The notes below the pieces were generated by a model. It saw only the letters and a program-made list of their open reading frames with translations. It searched no databases and was not told the DNA's origin. A stretch of 64,000 nucleotides of DNA from Yoonia sp. I 8.24 (GTDB lineage Bacteria; Pseudomonadota; Alphaproteobacteria; Rhodobacterales; Rhodobacteraceae), in contig NZ_JACXGQ010000003.1 in NCBI RefSeq assembly GCF_022096995.1, positions 372,001 through 436,000 on the forward strand, written 5' to 3'. This document shows positions 46,402 to 56,060 of this stretch, in pieces; the first letter of the stretch is position 1, and each line of letters starts with the position of its first letter. The translations under genes and the position numbers were made by a program.

Positions 46402-46685
46402 GCGCACTCTGGATTGCCCATGTCACCGTGACGGATGATGAGGCCTATAAGAAATACGCGGAACTCGCGGGACCTGCGATTGCTGCACATGGCGGATCAT
46501 TCATTGCCCGTGGTGGCCGTTACGTGCAGCTCGAAGGTAAAGAACGCCCGCGCAATGTCGTGGCACGGTTCCCTTCGGTAGAGGCGGCGGTGGACTGCTA
46601 TAATTCCGACGCCTATCAAGCCGCACTTGATCATGCGCGCGGCGCATCTGAACGTGAATTGATGGTTGTAGAAATTTCTGAATAA
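46398..46685 (+). CDS. DUF1330 family protein
   Basis: 95 residues with the ferredoxin-like dimeric barrel typical of DUF1330: [22 protein letters not shown] at the N-terminus, [13 protein letters not shown] in the middle, and [26 protein letters not shown] near the end. The biochemical role of the family is not established. It overlaps alaS by four bases and is followed by a terminator, so it belongs to that transcript. Confidence 0.88.
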   Translation: MSALWIAHVTVTDDEAYKKYAELAGPAIAAHGGSFIARGGRYVQLEGKERPRNVVARFPSVEAAVDCYNSDAYQAALDHARGASERELMVVEISE

Positions 46686-46705
46686 AAAATCATAGTTTGA
46701 TGCAC

Positions 46706-46736
46706 AAAGGGCGGCCCGTTTGGACCGCCCTTTTTT
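46706..46736. terminator. Bidirectional terminator between the alaS unit and typA
   Basis: AAAGGGCGG (46706-46714) pairs with CCGCCCTTT (46725-46733), followed by more T. The A-rich left flank makes it usable for the leftward typA gene as well. Confidence 0.88.
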
Positions 46737-46753
46737 CGTGTTTTGTCAGCGAA

Positions 46754-48571
46754 TTACGCAGAGCGTGACTGGCGCTTGCGCTCATGCGGATCAAGGTAAC
46801 GCTTGCGCAGACGGATGGCATTTGGTGTGACTTCAACCAATTCATCATCGTCAATGTAAGCGATCGCTTGTTCGAGTGACATCGTCACAGGTGTTGTCAA
46901 ACGGACCGCTTCGTCGGTGCCAGACGCACGCACGTTGGTCAGTTTCTTACCTTTCAGCGGGTTCACTTCAAGATCGTTTTCACGGCTGTGTTCGCCAATG
47001 ATCATCCCTTGGTACACAGGTTCTTGTGCGCCGATAAACATTTTGCCGCGGTCTTCGAGGTTCCAAAGCGCAAATGCGACCGATGTGCCGTTTTCCATAG
47101 AAATCAGAACACCTTGGCGACGGCCTTCGATCTTACCTTTGTAAGCGGTGGTCCCGTGGAAGATACGGTTCAATACGCCAGAGCCGCGCGTATCGGTCAA
47201 GAATTCGCCGTGATAGCCGATCAGGCCACGTGATGGGACATAAGCGATAATCCGTGTTTTGCCAGCGCCTGCTGGCTTCATCTCGATCAGCTCGCCTTTG
47301 CGCGGGCCGGTGAGTTTTTCAACAACAACACCGGTGTATTCGTCATCAACATCGATGGTGACTTCTTCGACGGGTTCCATGCGTTGGCCGTCTTCTTCGG
47401 TAAAGATCACCTGCGGACGTGAGATGGACAGCTCAAAGCCTTCACGGCGCATGTTTTCGATCAAAACACCCATTTGCAATTCGCCACGACCTGAAACTTC
47501 GAATGCGTCGCCGCCGGGGGTGTCGGCGATTTTAATCGCAACGTTCACTTCGCATTCTTTTTCAAGACGGTTGCGGATGACGCGTGATTGCACGTGTTTG
47601 CCGTCACGACCAGCAAGCGGGCTGTCGTTGATGCCAAAGGTCACGGTGATCGTTGGCGGGTCAATCGGTTGGGCGGGGATCGGTTCATCGATGCTGACAT
47701 CACAAAGCGTGTCGGCAACGGTTGCTTTGGTCATGCCTGCGATGGTGACGATATCGCCAGCTTCGGCCACATCAATGGGCTGCTGTGACAAACCACGGAA
47801 CGCCAAAATCTTGGAGACGCGGAATTGTTCGATCTTTTCGCCTGTGCGTGACAGCGCTTTGATGGTGTCGCCAGCTTTCAATGTGCCAGTTTCAACGCGG
47901 CCGGTCAGAATACGGCCAATGAACGGATCCGCAGACAGGGTGGTTGCCAGCATTTTGAATGGCTCGTCTTTGTGTTCGATCTGCTTTGGCGTTGGGACGT
48001 GTTTGACGATCATGTCGAACAGCGCATCAAGGTTTTCACGCGGCCCGTCCAATTCATCATCACACCAGCCAGAGCGGCCAGAGGCAAACATGGTTGGGAA
48101 ATCAAGCTGATCGTCGTCAGCTTCAAGTGCTGCAAACAGATCGAATACAGAATCAACGGCCTGATCAGGCTCGCCATCTGGTTTGTCGACTTTGTTCACG
48201 ACAACGATTGGACGCAGACCAAGGGCCAGCGCCTTTGACGTCACAAATTTTGTTTGTGGCATCGGGCCTTCGGCGGCATCCACCAACAAGACAACACCGT
48301 CAACCATCGACAGAATGCGTTCAACTTCGCCACCAAAATCAGCGTGGCCGGGCGTATCAACGATGTTGATACGTGTGCCTTTCCATTCAACGGAGGTACA
48401 TTTCGCAAGGATCGTGATGCCGCGTTCGCGTTCGATGTCATTGCTGTCCATCGCCCGTTCTTGGGTGGCTTCGTTTTCCCGGTATACACCGGATTGCTTA
48501 AGAAGTTCATCGACAAGGGTCGTCTTGCCGTGGTCAACGTGCGCGATGATCGCGATATTGCGGATATCCAT
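46754..48571 (-). CDS. typA: Ribosome-associated translational GTPase TypA/BipA
   Basis: 605 residues from ATG 48571 ([18 protein letters not shown]) with AAAAGG upstream; the frame's earlier start adds 17 unlikely residues. G motifs: AHVDHGKTT (G1), RGITI (G2), [11 protein letters not shown] (G3), VVNKVDKPD (G4). Domain 2, the EF-G-like domains III and V, and the BipA-specific C-terminal domain ([36 protein letters not shown]) follow. It is an elongation-factor-like GTPase involved in 50S assembly and stress or cold growth. Confidence 0.97.
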   Translation of the reverse strand: MDIRNIAIIAHVDHGKTTLVDELLKQSGVYRENEATQERAMDSNDIERERGITILAKCTSVEWKGTRINIVDTPGHADFGGEVERILSMVDGVVLLVDAAEGPMPQTKFVTSKALALGLRPIVVVNKVDKPDGEPDQAVDSVFDLFAALEADDDQLDFPTMFASGRSGWCDDELDGPRENLDALFDMIVKHVPTPKQIEHKDEPFKMLATTLSADPFIGRILTGRVETGTLKAGDTIKALSRTGEKIEQFRVSKILAFRGLSQQPIDVAEAGDIVTIAGMTKATVADTLCDVSIDEPIPAQPIDPPTITVTFGINDSPLAGRDGKHVQSRVIRNRLEKECEVNVAIKIADTPGGDAFEVSGRGELQMGVLIENMRREGFELSISRPQVIFTEEDGQRMEPVEEVTIDVDDEYTGVVVEKLTGPRKGELIEMKPAGAGKTRIIAYVPSRGLIGYHGEFLTDTRGSGVLNRIFHGTTAYKGKIEGRRQGVLISMENGTSVAFALWNLEDRGKMFIGAQEPVYQGMIIGEHSRENDLEVNPLKGKKLTNVRASGTDEAVRLTTPVTMSLEQAIAYIDDDELVEVTPNAIRLRKRYLDPHERKRQSRSA

Positions 48572-48651
48572 AGGTCTGCCTTTTGGGTAAGTTGCCGCGC
48601 GGATACCGTGCAATCGCAGCAAAAGCTAGCCCTTATTATCAAGACGCGCCG

Positions 48652-48987
48652 TTAGTGTGCCGAAGTGTTGGAAAACAGGTGGATGACGAGGATGCCGATA
48701 AGAATCAGCGCGAGACCTATGACCGCGGGTAAGTCCAACTTCTGTCCGAATACCACATAGCCAATCCCTGCGATCAAAACGATCCCAAGACCGGACCACA
48801 TCGCATAAAGAATACCAACCGGGATGACCTTTAGCGCAAGCGCCAAAAGATAAAACGACGCCGCATAGGCGACCACCACGACAACCGAGGGCCAGAACCT
48901 TGTAAACTGTGCGCTGGCTTGCAACGCAGAGGTGCCAATCGTTTCAGCGATCACGGCGATGATGAGGTATATATAGTGTGCGGGCAT
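48652..48987 (-). CDS. Small multidrug resistance (SMR) family transporter
   Basis: 111 residues from ATG 48987; the longer upstream frame has no support. Four transmembrane helices, with the essential membrane glutamate in YLIIAVIAETIGTSALQAS (Glu15 of this start) and the family's GILYAMWSGLGIVLIAGIGYVVFGQKLD stretch, identify an EmrE-type proton antiporter dimer. Typical substrates are quaternary cations or, in the Gdx subgroup, guanidinium; the WSG motif and length favour the EmrE/QAC subgroup. 80 bp upstream of typA's start on the same strand. Confidence 0.93.
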   Translation of the reverse strand: MPAHYIYLIIAVIAETIGTSALQASAQFTRFWPSVVVVVAYAASFYLLALALKVIPVGILYAMWSGLGIVLIAGIGYVVFGQKLDLPAVIGLALILIGILVIHLFSNTSAH

Positions 48988-49162
48988 GGCAGAGGCATAG
49001 CTGATGGGCCGGGCGCTGTCTGCGCCATTTACGACGACTTGTTGAAAAAATCCGCCGATCTTGATTCTGCCTATAGAGGTCTGGCGCAGACACGCTATAG
49101 TTTGCTTAATTGTGCGGCACAAAATGGTCGCGTGGCCAAACCGATGATGCAAAGGGACACTT

Positions 49163-50017
49163 ATGACCACCACTGCGACGAAATCGATGATTCTAATTGC
49201 ATTGCTTGCCACGACAGCGTGCGGCGGCGGGGGCGGAGATGAAGACCCGGTGGTCACACCTGACCCTAGCTCGAATGGGTTGCCATACGGTGTGGTGGGT
49301 CAAGATCTTTCAGATGCTGAAGGAACAGAAATGTCTTTGGCAGCTGCTGGCTATGATACGACGGCTGGTGCCACTGTCACGCAGGGTGGCACAGTTACGT
49401 TGGCGACGAATTTCCTGACTGGCGGACCCGCTAACCTTAGCGCGCTTGACGCCACGATTGAAATGTTCGGCGAGACAGTCACAATATCGAACGGTAGCGG
49501 GACATTGCCGAACGGCAATATTGTGACCTTAACCTATGAACCAAGTCGCACTGGCGATTACGCTGGCGCGATTTCGATTGCGAACCATACATCGGGTGGT
49601 GTTTATCAGGGCGAAACGGCTTATGTATTTGGCTTTGAAACCGACCCTGCAGATTTGGAAACGATTGGAACTGTGAACTATAGCGGCGGTTTCTTGGCGC
49701 AGGGTATTTCGGGCGGATCCGAAGCCGAATATGAGGGCACGATTGCGATTGCCGTGAATTTCGCAGGCACCGCAACGGGGTCGCTTGACGGGGTAGTCGG
49801 CGGGTCAACTGATATGGATATGACTTTGTCCGGCGGCACTTTGTCTGGGAATACAATTACAGCAGGTCTGGACTGTAGTGTAGGCTGTTCAGGCGACGGC
49901 GATTTGGACGCGACTTTTTATGGGCCAAACGCAGATGAGCTTGGCGGCGTTTTGGCGATTGATACAAATACATTTGAAGGTGCTGGAACGTTTATTATCA
50001 CCGTAACGGGCAGTTAG
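49163..50017 (+). CDS. Surface lipoprotein with transferrin-binding-protein-B-like beta-barrel
   Basis: 284 residues. A lipoprotein signal (LIALLATTAC then a GGGGG tether; lipidated Cys20) leads into a beta-rich protein. The C-terminal half has the TbpB-type eight-strand barrel pattern, ending DLDATFYGPNADELGGVLAI...GTFIITVTGS; FYGPxAxELGGxF is the hallmark. In Neisseria-like species such lipoproteins are exported by Slam and bind host iron proteins or heme. In marine bacteria the ligand is unknown. AAAGGG precedes the ATG. It overlaps the convergent YitT gene by four bases at the stops. Confidence 0.75.
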   Translation: MTTTATKSMILIALLATTACGGGGGDEDPVVTPDPSSNGLPYGVVGQDLSDAEGTEMSLAAAGYDTTAGATVTQGGTVTLATNFLTGGPANLSALDATIEMFGETVTISNGSGTLPNGNIVTLTYEPSRTGDYAGAISIANHTSGGVYQGETAYVFGFETDPADLETIGTVNYSGGFLAQGISGGSEAEYEGTIAIAVNFAGTATGSLDGVVGGSTDMDMTLSGGTLSGNTITAGLDCSVGCSGDGDLDATFYGPNADELGGVLAIDTNTFEGAGTFIITVTGS

Positions 50018-50625
50018 CGCGCCATGTAGCGATCGGGCCGGTGGTTCACTGCGATTGTCAGGTTGATAATTACCGCGCCCAGTAGCGACCAGATCACCAG
50101 ATGGAATGGTAGGATAAAGAACGCGACGCCGAACAAGATCGCGTCAATCAGCAATTGGAAATACCCGGCGCGAAATCCGGTGGTGTCTTGTACGATCAGC
50201 GCCATGACACCGAATCCGCCAAGTGATCCATTGTGGCGGAACATGGCTAGCAGCCCGATTCCAGTTGTGCAGCCTGCGATCACCGCGGCTAACCAAGGCG
50301 TGATCGTGCCCATTTGCCAGCCTAAGGGGAGTAATTCGGTCACGGCGGACAGCACGGTCACCGAAATCAGTGATTTCAGCGTGAACACCGCCCCAAGCCG
50401 GAAATAGGCGAGCGCGTAAAAGGGGATGTTGATGACAAAGAAGACAGCCCCAAACGACCACCCCGTAAGATAGCTGATAATCACGGCTAGTCCAGCCGTC
50501 TGTCCGGTGATCAACCCAACATGGGTCAGAATGTGCAGGCCAACGCCGCATAAAAACACCCCGAGCGCGAGCCCTTGGAGATCGTCAATAAAACTATGCT
50601 TGGATGATGTGGCGGATTCTGTCAT
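50014..50625 (-). CDS. YitT family membrane protein
   Basis: 203 residues from ATG 50625; a TTG six codons earlier is possible. About five to six hydrophobic helices with the DUF161 features GLHILTHVGLITGQTAGLAVIISYLTGWSFG and FVINIPFYALAYFRLG. These are inner-membrane proteins of unknown substrate; this one lacks the cytoplasmic C-terminal domain of the longer Bacillus type and is the short proteobacterial form. Convergent with the lipoprotein gene. Confidence 0.85.
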   Translation of the reverse strand: MTESATSSKHSFIDDLQGLALGVFLCGVGLHILTHVGLITGQTAGLAVIISYLTGWSFGAVFFVINIPFYALAYFRLGAVFTLKSLISVTVLSAVTELLPLGWQMGTITPWLAAVIAGCTTGIGLLAMFRHNGSLGGFGVMALIVQDTTGFRAGYFQLLIDAILFGVAFFILPFHLVIWSLLGAVIINLTIAVNHRPDRYMAR

Positions 50626-50681
50626 GGCGCATATATAGGTCAATATTTATGACCTTTGCAATCGTTATTGCGCCAGCGGTG

Positions 50682-50702
50682 GGGGGCGGCAGATCCGCCC
50701 CC
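50682..50702 (-). terminator. GC-rich hairpin downstream of icd
   Basis: GGGGGCGG and CCGCCCCC pair around CAGAT, ten bases beyond the icd stop. There is no T-run on the minus strand, so it may block exonucleases or act with Rho rather than be an intrinsic terminator. Confidence 0.5.
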
Positions 50703-50711
50703 AATCTATCA

Positions 50712-51920
50712 TTACATCGCGGCGTTCAGGTTCTCATCGATCTTTTCAAGGAAACCTTCGGTGGTGAGCCAGCTTTGATCGGGGCCAACCAAAAGTGCGA
50801 GATCCTTGGTCATATGGCCGCTTTCGACGGTGTCCACGATGACTTTTTCAAGCGTTTCCGCAAAGCCCATCAGCTGCGCGTTATCATCAAGCTTCGCACG
50901 GTGCTTCAAGCCCCCCGTCCAAGCAAAGATCGACGCGATAGAGTTGGTCGATGTTGCTTGCCCGGCTTGGTGTTGGCGGTAGTGACGGGTCACGGTGCCA
51001 TGCGCAGCCTCAGCTTCGACGATTTTGCCATCGGGGGTCATCAGTTGCGATGTCATCAAACCCAGAGATCCGAACCCTTGCGCGACAGTGTCGGACTGTA
51101 CGTCGCCATCGTAGTTTTTACAGGCCCAAACAAATTTGCCCGACCATTTCATAGCGGACGCGACCATATCATCGATCAAGCGGTGTTCGTACCAGATGCC
51201 CGCCTCTTTGAATTTCTCGGCGAATTCTTCGTCGTAAATTTGTTGGAACAGGTCCTTAAAGCGGCCGTCATAAGCCTTAAGGATTGTATTTTTTGTCGAT
51301 AGGTACACGGGCCAGCCAAGGTTCAAGCCATAGTTCAAAGACGCGCGTGCGAAATCGATGATGGATTGATCAAGGTTATACATGCCCATCGCGACACCTG
51401 CGGCGGGGGCGTCGTAGACTTCTTTTTCTATGACAGTCCCGTCTTCACCGACAAATTTCATCGTCAGCTTTCCCGGTCCGGGCATCAGGAAATCGGTGGC
51501 CTTATATTGATCACCAAAGGCGTGACGGCCAATGACGATAGGGTGGGTCCAGCCCGGTACAAGACGCGGCACGTTTTTACAGATGATTGGTGCACGAAAC
51601 ACAACACCACCCAGAATGTTGCGGATCGTGCCGTTTGGGGACCGCCACATCTGCTTAAGGCCAAATTCTTCTACGCGGCCTTCATCGGGGGTGATCGTCG
51701 CGCATTTCACGCCAACCCCATATTTTTTGATCGCCTCGGCTGCATCAATTGTGATCTGGTCGTTTGTTTGGTCGCGTACTTCCATGCCCAGATCGTAATA
51801 TTTCAGATCCAGATCCAAATAGGGCAGGATCAGCTTTTTCTTGATGAAATCCCATATGATACGGGTCATTTCATCACCGTCGAGTTCGACGATCGGGTTC
51901 TCTACCTTGATCTTTGACAT
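50712..51920 (-). CDS. icd: Isocitrate dehydrogenase, NADP-dependent
   Basis: 402 residues with GGAGAACCCC before ATG 51920. It belongs to the eukaryotic-like homodimeric subfamily II used by many alphaproteobacteria: [14 protein letters not shown] at the N-terminus, the substrate loop [26 protein letters not shown], the metal site [12 protein letters not shown] with YDGDVQSD, and [12 protein letters not shown] near the coenzyme site. It makes 2-oxoglutarate and NADPH in the citric acid cycle. Confidence 0.97.
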   Translation of the reverse strand: MSKIKVENPIVELDGDEMTRIIWDFIKKKLILPYLDLDLKYYDLGMEVRDQTNDQITIDAAEAIKKYGVGVKCATITPDEGRVEEFGLKQMWRSPNGTIRNILGGVVFRAPIICKNVPRLVPGWTHPIVIGRHAFGDQYKATDFLMPGPGKLTMKFVGEDGTVIEKEVYDAPAAGVAMGMYNLDQSIIDFARASLNYGLNLGWPVYLSTKNTILKAYDGRFKDLFQQIYDEEFAEKFKEAGIWYEHRLIDDMVASAMKWSGKFVWACKNYDGDVQSDTVAQGFGSLGLMTSQLMTPDGKIVEAEAAHGTVTRHYRQHQAGQATSTNSIASIFAWTGGLKHRAKLDDNAQLMGFAETLEKVIVDTVESGHMTKDLALLVGPDQSWLTTEGFLEKIDENLNAAM

Positions 51921-52176
51921 GGGGTTCTCCGGTTTGGGTGGATTCTATAACGGCATAGCGTAAATATGTGATTACGGGAAGGCTGTATGCGGTGGTATAC
52001 ATAATATAATGATGTGGTTTTTGTGGCTCTGCGTGGGGGCGTGGGCGAGGATTTAGTGCAAATTGGCCACCACGAAATATTTCATAATTGCAATGGGATG
52101 GCGGTATTCGCTGCAAAACATAATCTGCGTCCAGATACGGCGCAATTGCCGTGTTCTTATTAAAAAGGTTTAAATA

Positions 52177-52758
52177 ATGTCTTCACTCTTTAACGTTAGC
52201 TGTATTGCAATTGTTGCCGCGTCCTTCGCAATTTCCGCGCAGGCGCAATCTGTCGAAATCTACGGCGGTGCAACCCTTGGCGGGCAAGATCTTAATTACG
52301 GTCCCGTGCCACCAAGCAACCCAAATTTGCAACAGATGGACGCGGGATATTTGTTCGGTGCCGGTGTTTATTGGGGCATCCCTGGCGGTTTCGAGGCAGG
52401 TCTCGACGCGATGTATACGAATCAAGGCTATAGCAGCTGGGGGCCGGGTTCGACACTCGAATCGCTTTCAGTCATGGCGAACGGCCGCTACGTCTTTGCG
52501 ATTCCTAACGTAAATATTACGGGTTATGTCGGGGCAGGTGTTGGTTCAATCCAGCTGACCTATGATGACCCCGCTGCATTCTTGGACGGAGATGATTCCG
52601 TGATGGGCTGGCAGGTTGAGGGCGGTTTGCGTTACACATTGGGTGCCTATGAAACATTCACCGCCATCAAATACCAAGAAGGGTTTGATGAAGCGTTGAT
52701 TCAGTCTGAATCGGTTGAGTATAATTCACTAAGCTTGCTCGGCGGTATCCGCTTCTAA
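52177..52758 (+). CDS. Outer-membrane beta-barrel protein
   Basis: 193 residues with a Sec signal peptide (cleavage after AISAQA, about residue 23). The rest alternates in beta-strand fashion: VEIYGGATLGG, YLFGAGVYWGI, ITGYVGAGVGSIQLTY and YETFTAIKYQEGF, ending LSLLGGIRF with the C-terminal Phe required by the BAM insertion signal. About eight strands, so an OmpX/OmpW-like small barrel. Function unknown. A terminator lies six bases after the stop. The 256-bp upstream gap is AT-rich and presumably holds its promoter. Confidence 0.85.
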   Translation: MSSLFNVSCIAIVAASFAISAQAQSVEIYGGATLGGQDLNYGPVPPSNPNLQQMDAGYLFGAGVYWGIPGGFEAGLDAMYTNQGYSSWGPGSTLESLSVMANGRYVFAIPNVNITGYVGAGVGSIQLTYDDPAAFLDGDDSVMGWQVEGGLRYTLGAYETFTAIKYQEGFDEALIQSESVEYNSLSLLGGIRF

Positions 52759-52763
52759 TCGAT

Positions 52764-52794
52764 GATGGCGCCGGGATTCCGGCGCCATCTTTTT
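52764..52794 (+). terminator. Rho-independent terminator of the barrel-protein gene
   Basis: GATGGCGCCGG and CCGGCGCCATC pair over 11 bp with a GATT loop and are followed by TTTTT. Confidence 0.95.
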
Positions 52795-52843
52795 GGTGGT
52801 AAAGGGAAGTCGGTATCAGAAGGAATTGCGATCGAATGGTAAC

Positions 52844-52877
52844 GGCAGTTCTGAGCCCAAAGCGACAAAGACGCAGC
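52844..52877 (+). repeat. Degenerate dispersed intergenic repeat, copy E
   Basis: GGCAGTTCTGAGCCCAAAGC then GACAAAGACGCAGC. It shares GGCAG-N3-TGAGCCCAAAG with 9972-9990. It lies in the gap before the 52918 gene. Confidence 0.45.
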
Positions 52878-52917
52878 CACCTTGACACATTCAGAACATT
52901 AGTCCCTCTTACGGCGT

Positions 52918-53814
52918 ATGAAAAAACTGATCCTAACTCAGTCAGCCAGTGCCGGTGGCACAATCCGTAAGTTGTTGAGAAGCAGGCCACAAAAAGTGGA
53001 GTATCGGGTCGAGGCAGGTTTTGACGATTTTTCGCATGGGTCGCTAACGTCGAGTGGTACTGTCGCTGACTTTTGTCAAACCCGCCAAGCGTTTTGGAAG
53101 TCGGTGGACTTAGCTGACGTTGATCAGGCCTACTCATTTGACTATCTATCCGAGTTTCAGAAGACTATTGATGCGGTTCTGCGTGCAGACCAAATCGAAT
53201 TTTGGTGCACTCATACTGTTAAAGATCAGTTTTATCTGACCGTGATGCTCCACCTTTTTGAAGTCCAAGGTGTAAGCTTTCATAAGTGCAAGGTTCGTCA
53301 GATGACATATCAAGATACCGATCTTGGTCTAGGAGTTTTAGATTTCAAACGGTTAGGTGAAATTGCAGATAGAACTGATACGGTTGCCATCAACGCAGGT
53401 CTCTATCGCGAAGCTTGGCATGTCCTTGAAGAGCAAACGGGAGCAAGAGTTAATGAATTCGTTTTCAACGCAAACGCAGACGAACCCATTGCAAGGGCAT
53501 TTGCCGCCTTCTTAATGCGGTTTCCCGAGTTTAACGGTGGTCTAGGGTCGATAGAACGCGCATTGCTTGGTGCGGGCAACATAGAAATGAGGAAGTTTCC
53601 TTACACTGTGGGCACAGCGATGGCTTTCGGTGAACCAACCATTGATGTCATTGGCGACTGGCTCCTATCCAAACGGCTTGTTGAGCTAAGCAAAGTTCAA
53701 AGCTCTCCTTGGTTCGAGGTAGAGGGCGACCTGCGAAAACCAAGGTTTTGCAATGCTCGACTTACCGCCAGTGGCGATCAAGCTAGGCGGCAATTTTCGG
53801 TCAAAACTCTCTAG
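52918..53814 (+). CDS. Hypothetical protein, possibly DUF1835-like
   Basis: 298 residues, soluble, no signal peptide. KKLILTQSASAGGTIRKLL at the start, VADFCQTRQAFWKSV near residue 55 and IEFWCTHTVKDQFYLTVMLHLF near 95 resemble in order the features of DUF1835 proteins (a dinucleotide-fold-like start, an R-x-FW segment and a hydrophobic 'lW..h...DQ..L' segment). Similarity is by eye only. No ribosome binding site is evident. It is flanked by a degenerate repeat and a gene-poor stretch and is more AT-rich than neighbours, suggesting acquisition. Function unknown. Confidence 0.5.
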   Translation: MKKLILTQSASAGGTIRKLLRSRPQKVEYRVEAGFDDFSHGSLTSSGTVADFCQTRQAFWKSVDLADVDQAYSFDYLSEFQKTIDAVLRADQIEFWCTHTVKDQFYLTVMLHLFEVQGVSFHKCKVRQMTYQDTDLGLGVLDFKRLGEIADRTDTVAINAGLYREAWHVLEEQTGARVNEFVFNANADEPIARAFAAFLMRFPEFNGGLGSIERALLGAGNIEMRKFPYTVGTAMAFGEPTIDVIGDWLLSKRLVELSKVQSSPWFEVEGDLRKPRFCNARLTASGDQARRQFSVKTL

Positions 53815-53985
53815 CTTCGAACGGCGGCAAATTCCGCATTGCGGCCGTCCACCTTTGCACGATGCGGCTAACTACTGGGGCGAAACGCTGGGGTAATCCG
53901 TCACCTAACTATTTGATATTGTTATTGGTGGGGTTTGCCCCACTTACCTCACGAATAGTTATAAAACCACCAATTTAAGGGGATG

Positions 53986-54062
53986 TGGTAGGCCCGGAGG
54001 GACTTGAACCCCCAACCAAAGCGTTATGAGCGCTCTGCTCTAACCAATTGAGCTACAGGCCC
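53986..54062 (-). tRNA. tRNA with CAT anticodon, probably tRNA-Ile2 (lysidine type)
   Basis: 77 nt on the minus strand with encoded CCA. Acceptor GGGCCTG/CGGGCCT, D stem GCTC/GAGC, anticodon stem GAGCG/CGCTT with loop CTCATAA, variable region, T arm and A73 are all in place. CAT can mean Met or Ile2. The consecutive C4-G69 and C5-G68 pairs are determinants used by TilS for lysidine formation in E. coli, and the molecule lacks initiator features (position 1-72 pairs G-T). I therefore favour Ile2, which reads AUA. Confidence 0.85.
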
Positions 54063-54134
54063 CCTTGCTGCCATGAAGTACCAGACATGGCCGAGGCGTC
54101 AAGCAACAGTTTGATAGGCTTGCCAAAATGAACA

Positions 54135-54166
54135 GCAGGCGCGTTCGGAAATCCCGAACCGCCTGC
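54135..54166 (+). promoter_or_regulatory. Strong GC-rich hairpin upstream of purM
   Basis: GCAGGCG-C-GTTCGG and CCGAAC-CGCCTGC pair with one bulged base around an AAATC loop; the right arm is followed by CGTTGCTT. It could end a short transcript or act in a purM leader. Its role is unknown. Confidence 0.5.
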
Positions 54167-54256
54167 CGTTGCTTACACCTAGAGATACCGTTGAAGTCGA
54201 GGAGGGCTCCGATCTCGGGTCTATATTGACCTGCAAATAGTTAATAAGGAGTAAGC

Positions 54257-54268
54257 AAATCGCGATTT
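54257..54268. promoter_or_regulatory. Palindrome AAATCGCGATTT in the purM leader
   Basis: A perfect 12-bp palindrome, 84 bp before the purM ATG and nine bases after an AAGGAG that has no start codon at a usable distance. It is a possible binding site for a regulator of purine genes; no known consensus is matched. Confidence 0.35.
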
Positions 54269-54351
54269 TATCGCAGTTTGTGCGAGCGCATGCGTTGCGT
54301 CACGGCGGGGCTTGGGCTATCGCAATTGCAACTTATGAATGGGGTATCACG

Positions 54352-55392
54352 ATGACCAAGAACGGCCTGACCTACGCAGATGCAGGGGTGGATATCGATG
54401 CGGGCAATACGCTTGTGGATCGTATTAAACCGGCGGCAAAGCGCACGGCGCGTCCCGGAGTTATGGCTGGGCTTGGTGGTTTTGGGGCGCTGTTTGATCT
54501 GAAATCTGCCGGATATAACGACCCGATCTTGGTCGGGGCCACTGACGGTGTTGGTACCAAGCTGCGCATCGCGATTGATACGGGTAACGTGGACACTATC
54601 GGCATTGATCTGGTGGCGATGTGCGTCAATGATTTGGTCTGCCAAGGGGCAGAGCCGCTGTTTTTCCTTGATTATTTCGCGACCGGCAAGCTCGAGCTGG
54701 ATCAAGCGACCCGGATCATCGAGGGGATCGCTGCTGGCTGCGAGGCATCAGGTTGCGCATTGATTGGCGGCGAAACGGCTGAGATGCCTGGCATGTATCA
54801 CGATGGTGATTTCGATCTCGCAGGCTTTGCCGTGGGGGCGATGGAGCGTGGCACTGATTTGCCTGCCGGTGTGGTTGAGGGTGATGTCTTGCTTGGCCTC
54901 GCATCCGATGGGGTGCATTCGAACGGTTATTCGTTGGTGCGCCGCGTGGTGGAACTCTCTGGGCTGGATTGGTCGGATGCTGCGCCATTTGCAGATGCGA
55001 CATTGGGCGAGGCATTGCTTGCGCCGACACGTCTTTATGTAAAACAAACACTTAGCGCCGTACGGGCAGGGGGCGTGCATGCGCTGGCCCATATCACCGG
55101 GGGTGGTTTAACCGAAAACCTGCCGCGCGTGCTGCCTGAAGGGTTGGGCGCGCAGGTTGATCTTGGCGCTTGGGAATTGCCGGCGGTGTTTCGTTGGTTG
55201 GCAGAAACGGGCGGTATGGCCGAGGCTGAGTTGCTTAAGACATTTAACGCAGGCATCGGAATGGTACTGGCGGTTGACGCCGCCGAAGCCGAGGCGCTGA
55301 CTGTTCTCTTGGCAGAAGCGGGCGAAACGGTGCACCACCTTGGCACCGTGACCAAAGGCGAAGGCGTTAGCTATACAGGCGCGCTTTTGTGA
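54352..55392 (+). CDS. purM: Phosphoribosylformylglycinamidine cyclo-ligase (AIR synthetase)
   Basis: 346 residues from ATG 54352 ([16 protein letters not shown]); an in-frame upstream extension of 24 codons lacks support and the ribosome binding site here is only GGGG. It closes the imidazole ring of FGAM with ATP, purine step 5. Seen are [15 protein letters not shown] (ATP site), [44 protein letters not shown] and [14 protein letters not shown], all standard PurM. It overlaps purN by four bases (GTGA). Confidence 0.97.
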   Translation: MTKNGLTYADAGVDIDAGNTLVDRIKPAAKRTARPGVMAGLGGFGALFDLKSAGYNDPILVGATDGVGTKLRIAIDTGNVDTIGIDLVAMCVNDLVCQGAEPLFFLDYFATGKLELDQATRIIEGIAAGCEASGCALIGGETAEMPGMYHDGDFDLAGFAVGAMERGTDLPAGVVEGDVLLGLASDGVHSNGYSLVRRVVELSGLDWSDAAPFADATLGEALLAPTRLYVKQTLSAVRAGGVHALAHITGGGLTENLPRVLPEGLGAQVDLGAWELPAVFRWLAETGGMAEAELLKTFNAGIGMVLAVDAAEAEALTVLLAEAGETVHHLGTVTKGEGVSYTGALL

Positions 55393-55985
55393 GCAAACGC
55401 GTTGCGATTCTGATTTCTGGCGGCGGCTCCAATATGGTGTCGTTGGTCAAGGATATGCGGGGCGACCACCCGGCACGCCCCGTCTTGGTCTTGGCAAATG
55501 ACCCAAATGCGGGCGGGCTTGAAAAAGCGCGCGCATTGGGCGTGCCGACCGCAACGGTGGATCATAAGCCCTACGGCAAAGACCGCGCCGCCTTTGAAGG
55601 CGCGTTACAAGACACCTTGATGGCCGCCCAACCTGACATCATCTGTCTGGCTGGTTTTATGCGTATTCTGACCCCTGAATTCACACGCAAATGGGAAGGC
55701 CGGATGATCAACATCCACCCGTCGCTTTTGCCGAAATACAAAGGGCTGCATACCCACGCACGCGCCTTAGAGGCCGGGGATGCCACGCACGGCTGTAGCG
55801 TGCATGAGGTGATTGCCGAATTGGATGGTGGGCCGATTTTGGGGCAGGCGAAAATTCCGGTAAACGCAGATGATACGCCTGACAGCCTAGCCGCCCGTCT
55901 ACTGCCGTTTGAGCACCAGCTTTACCCGCAAGTGTTGCGCCGTTACGCCGCTGGAGATCGGACACCGCTGTTGATCAACGGCTAA
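55389..55985 (+). CDS. purN: Phosphoribosylglycinamide formyltransferase
   Basis: 198 residues from a GTG overlapping the purM stop. It transfers formyl from 10-formyl-THF to [19 protein letters not shown] (phosphate loop), the [30 protein letters not shown] region with the catalytic Asn-His (NIHPSLLP), and [21 protein letters not shown] with the catalytic Asp are present. Coupled to purM, the usual proteobacterial pair. Confidence 0.96.
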   Translation: MSKRVAILISGGGSNMVSLVKDMRGDHPARPVLVLANDPNAGGLEKARALGVPTATVDHKPYGKDRAAFEGALQDTLMAAQPDIICLAGFMRILTPEFTRKWEGRMINIHPSLLPKYKGLHTHARALEAGDATHGCSVHEVIAELDGGPILGQAKIPVNADDTPDSLAARLLPFEHQLYPQVLRRYAAGDRTPLLING

Positions 55986-56060
55986 GCTTTCCATTGTTAG
56001 GTCAATCGCCTATCAAGCGGGACCACTGTAGTACTGCAATGAACGATTGACGGGCGACGT

